A DNA stretch of 64,000 bases from Candidatus Obscuribacterales bacterium (GTDB lineage Bacteria > Cyanobacteriota > Vampirovibrionia > Obscuribacterales > Obscuribacteraceae), in NCBI GenBank assembly GCA_019745415.1, contig JAIETF010000008.1, forward strand, positions 62,001 to 126,000. Direction: 5' to 3'. Of this stretch, positions 62,110 to 64,000 are shown one piece after another; positions within the stretch are counted from its first letter, which is position 1; each line of letters starts with the position of its first letter. The notes beneath the pieces are model-generated. The model was not told where the DNA came from. It did no database searches and was given only the letters and a program-made list of their open reading frames with translations. Position numbers and translations under genes: made by a program.

Positions 62110-63285
62110 GTGAGTGAAGTTAGGGCTATAGTCGGGCGCGCCGAAAGAGTTGTGATAAAGCTCGGTACTGCTGTCTTGATGCGTGACGAAGGCGGTATAG
62201 CCTTGAGCCGTTTTTATAACTTTGTCGAAGGTATCGCCAAGCTTATGGCCGCCGGTAAAGAAGTCTTACTGGTCACATCGGGAGCTGTCGGTTTGGGGGT
62301 GCGCACCCTCAAGTTGCCCAGTAAGCCACGCGATTTGCCGCTCAAGCAGGCTTGCGCTGCCGTTGGACAGGGACGACTAATGAGTCTTTACAGTGATGCC
62401 TTCGAGAAAATGGATATAGTGACAGCCCAGGTCTTATTGACCGAAGAAGACTTTTCCAACCGCAAGCGCTATTTAAATCTACGCAGTACTATTTCGGCTC
62501 TGCTTGCTCAGAGAGTCTTGCCGATTATCAACGAGAATGACACAGTCTCGACAGCCGAACTGGAAGTCTTGAAAGAGGTGGGCGTCAAGGTCAATTTCGG
62601 TGATAATGATAAGCTTTCAGCTTTGGTGGCAAGCAAGATGGATGCCGATGTACTCCTGATCTTGACCGATGTCGATGGACTTTACACTGCCGATCCGCGT
62701 CTGCCTGAGGCCAAGCTGATTAGTTTGGTGGAAAACTTTACTCCGGAAATAGATAAACTAGGAGAAGAAGCGCCTAAGCCGGCCGGCAAAGGAAAGTTGC
62801 CGGAGAAACCCGGGCGTGGCGGAATTAAGACCAAGATTGAGGCGGCTCGAGTTGCTACCCAAAGCGGCTGTGCCGCACTTATTGCCGGCGGCAAGGTCGA
62901 GAGAGTAATTGAAAGACTCTTCAACGGCGAAGAACTTGGTACTTTGTTTTTGCCCGGCAAGGGGCTTTCCGGCAAACAGCGTTGGATCGCTTTTGCCACC
63001 ACTGTGAAAGCTTCTCTTGTGGTAAATGAAGGGGCATGCCAGGCTTTGAGAGCTGGAAAAGCCAGTCTGCTGCCGGCCGGCGTCATTTCCGTCAAGGGTG
63101 ATTTCGAGCGCGGCGATGTCATCTCTATAGAAGACGAGAGTGGTAAAGAAATTGCTAGAGGCATAGTCAACTATGCCTCTCACGAGGCTCGAAAAGTTGT
63201 CGGTCATAGCTCTGATGCCTTAGATGCCATCAGTGGGCGCAATTATGATGCCCTTATTACCCGCGACAATCTAGCGTTGCTCTAA
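62110..63285 (+). CDS. proB: Glutamate 5-kinase with PUA domain
   Basis: The 391-residue protein starts with GTG (AAGGAG about 12 nt upstream) and contains the amino-acid kinase fold. Its landmarks are VVIKLGTAVL, LVTSGAVGLGVRTL, LPIINENDTVS, FGDNDKLSALVA and the linker LEVLKEVGVK. A C-terminal PUA domain (about 290-390; VNEGACQALRAGKASLLPAG) follows, typical of ProB. A short Pro/Lys-rich insertion lies in the region before GGIKTKIEAA. It makes gamma-glutamyl phosphate, the first step of proline synthesis, and is followed by proA. Confidence 0.95.
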   Translation: MSEVRAIVGRAERVVIKLGTAVLMRDEGGIALSRFYNFVEGIAKLMAAGKEVLLVTSGAVGLGVRTLKLPSKPRDLPLKQACAAVGQGRLMSLYSDAFEKMDIVTAQVLLTEEDFSNRKRYLNLRSTISALLAQRVLPIINENDTVSTAELEVLKEVGVKVNFGDNDKLSALVASKMDADVLLILTDVDGLYTADPRLPEAKLISLVENFTPEIDKLGEEAPKPAGKGKLPEKPGRGGIKTKIEAARVATQSGCAALIAGGKVERVIERLFNGEELGTLFLPGKGLSGKQRWIAFATTVKASLVVNEGACQALRAGKASLLPAGVISVKGDFERGDVISIEDESGKEIARGIVNYASHEARKVVGHSSDALDAISGRNYDALITRDNLALL

Positions 63286-63302
63286 AGAGGTTGATAAAGC
63301 TG

Positions 63303-64000
63303 ATGTCTTTACCTTTGTCTAAACAAGTCGAGAAAGCCGCTGCCGAGGCTAGAACTTGCGGTCGTTTATTGCAGCAGGCTCCCCGGAGCGAGATTTTGCG
63401 CCACTATGCTTCTTTATTGAAAGAGCAGGCTGAGAATATTTTTGCTGCAAATCAGTTGGATTTAGAAAGAGAAGATGATGCCAACCTCAAGAAAAGATTG
63501 AAGTTTGATCTGCCAAAGCTGGAAAGTGTTTTGTCAGGCATTGAGACTCTGGCAGCCATGCCCGAGGTGCTTGGCACGGTTGAGCTTGCCACCAAGCTTG
63601 ATACCGGGCTGGTGCTGGAGCGTGTACGCACCCCGATCGGGGTCTTGGCGATAATTTTTGAAGCCAGACCCGATGCCTTGCCCCAGATTGCCGCTCTGGC
63701 TATAAAAAGCGGCAATGCCGCCTTGCTAAAGGGCGGAAGAGAAGCCGGTCAGACTAATGCTCTTTTATTCAGCTTGCTTAGAGAGGCACTCGGCACTTAT
63801 GCTCCCGCCTTCCATCTCTTTGAAGGCAGAGAGGCGGTGGAGTCTATGCTCAAAAGTAAGGACATAGATCTAATCATTCCCCGAGGCTCTAAAGAGCTGG
63901 TTACCTATATTCAGCAAAATACTCAGATTCCGGTTTTAGGTCATGCCGACGGCATCTGTCATATCTATATTGATGATACCTACGAGCAGTCACTGGCACA
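63303..64000 (+). CDS. proA: Gamma-glutamyl phosphate reductase, N-terminal part (cut by window end)
   Basis: The open frame begins with ATG at 63303, 17 bases after proB, with AGAGG 12 nt upstream. The visible 232 residues match ProA: RTPIGVLAIIFEARPDALPQ, KSGNAALLKGGREAGQTNALL and IIPRGSKELVTYIQQNTQIP. The catalytic Cys, which lies further along in this family, is beyond the window. It should reduce glutamyl phosphate to glutamate semialdehyde with NADPH, the next step after ProB, so proBA form an operon. Confidence 0.95.
   Translation, partial: MSLPLSKQVEKAAAEARTCGRLLQQAPRSEILRHYASLLKEQAENIFAANQLDLEREDDANLKKRLKFDLPKLESVLSGIETLAAMPEVLGTVELATKLDTGLVLERVRTPIGVLAIIFEARPDALPQIAALAIKSGNAALLKGGREAGQTNALLFSLLREALGTYAPAFHLFEGREAVESMLKSKDIDLIIPRGSKELVTYIQQNTQIPVLGHADGICHIYIDDTYEQSLA

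Noticed and set aside
62682..63170. 162-residue antisense open frame inside proB
   Set aside because: Shadow of ProB; composition is typical of a reverse-frame artefact.
1..64000. CRISPR arrays, prophage or transposon ends
   Set aside because: No regularly spaced direct repeats of CRISPR length, no phage genes, and no paired terminal repeats were seen.

Overview
The window is a dense, single-chromosome bacterial segment: about 50 genes on both strands, short intergenic gaps, and no rRNA, tRNA, CRISPR array or intact insertion sequence that I can see. The gene mix suggests a non-photosynthetic cyanobacterial relative of the Melainabacteria/Vampirovibrionia type, most like the polyphosphate-accumulating Obscuribacterales. 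It combines caspase-like proteases, TPR-rich kinases, a class III polyphosphate kinase 2, PspA/IM30, glycogen enzymes, PEP carboxylase, a DUF1800/DUF1501 pair and secreted TPR proteins. This placement is inferred from gene content; there is no rRNA or marker tree to prove it.

Layout. 0-9.4 kb: an edge fragment, a degenerate GGDEF protein, a secreted caspase-TPR protein, a methyltransferase coupled to a tandem universal stress protein, a triheme cytochrome c, PspA, PPK2-III, and a DUF4388 protein with a degenerate GGDEF domain. 9.4-16 kb looks like an accessory stretch, more A/T-rich by eye. It holds a secreted subtilase with a structured leader, a zinc-ribbon/winged-helix protein that looks like a gutted IS1595/ISXO2 transposase, a small exported protein, three Tad-type (TadE/TadG-like) pilus proteins and an ArsC/Spx-like protein. 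Two near-identical palindromes (core CCGATATCGG) lie upstream of the transposase-like gene and of the TadE gene.

16-29.9 kb: a saccharopine dehydrogenase-like enzyme, a DUF4239 membrane protein, an alpha/beta hydrolase preceded by a 16-bp tandem repeat, the DUF1800-DUF1501 export pair, a tightly packed MFS / YbiT-type ABC-F / VOC-like / glutaminase-ankyrin operon, and a DUF2252 protein. 30-41.6 kb: a Ser/Thr kinase with TPRs converges on a translationally coupled EVE / Gfo-Idh-MocA oxidoreductase / TPR-caspase operon. An aquaporin-family channel, a TonB-C/TPR protein, a bestrophin, an alpha/beta hydrolase-TPR-thioredoxin fusion and a gluconokinase-like kinase follow.

41.6-52.4 kb: glycogen branching enzyme GlgB and debranching enzyme GlgX flank a giant protein of about 2055 residues. 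It has no family I recognise, a hydrophobic middle and a late HEMKH zinc-protease-like motif. 52.5-64 kb: a long co-directional run with minimal gaps encodes a thioesterase, two ABC-F ATPases, a matrixin-like metalloprotease with TPRs, a GH15-like exported protein, PEP carboxylase, ProB and the start of ProA (cut by the window end). Carbon and phosphate storage, anaplerosis and proline synthesis dominate the recognisable metabolism; TPR, caspase and secreted-protease proteins dominate the rest.
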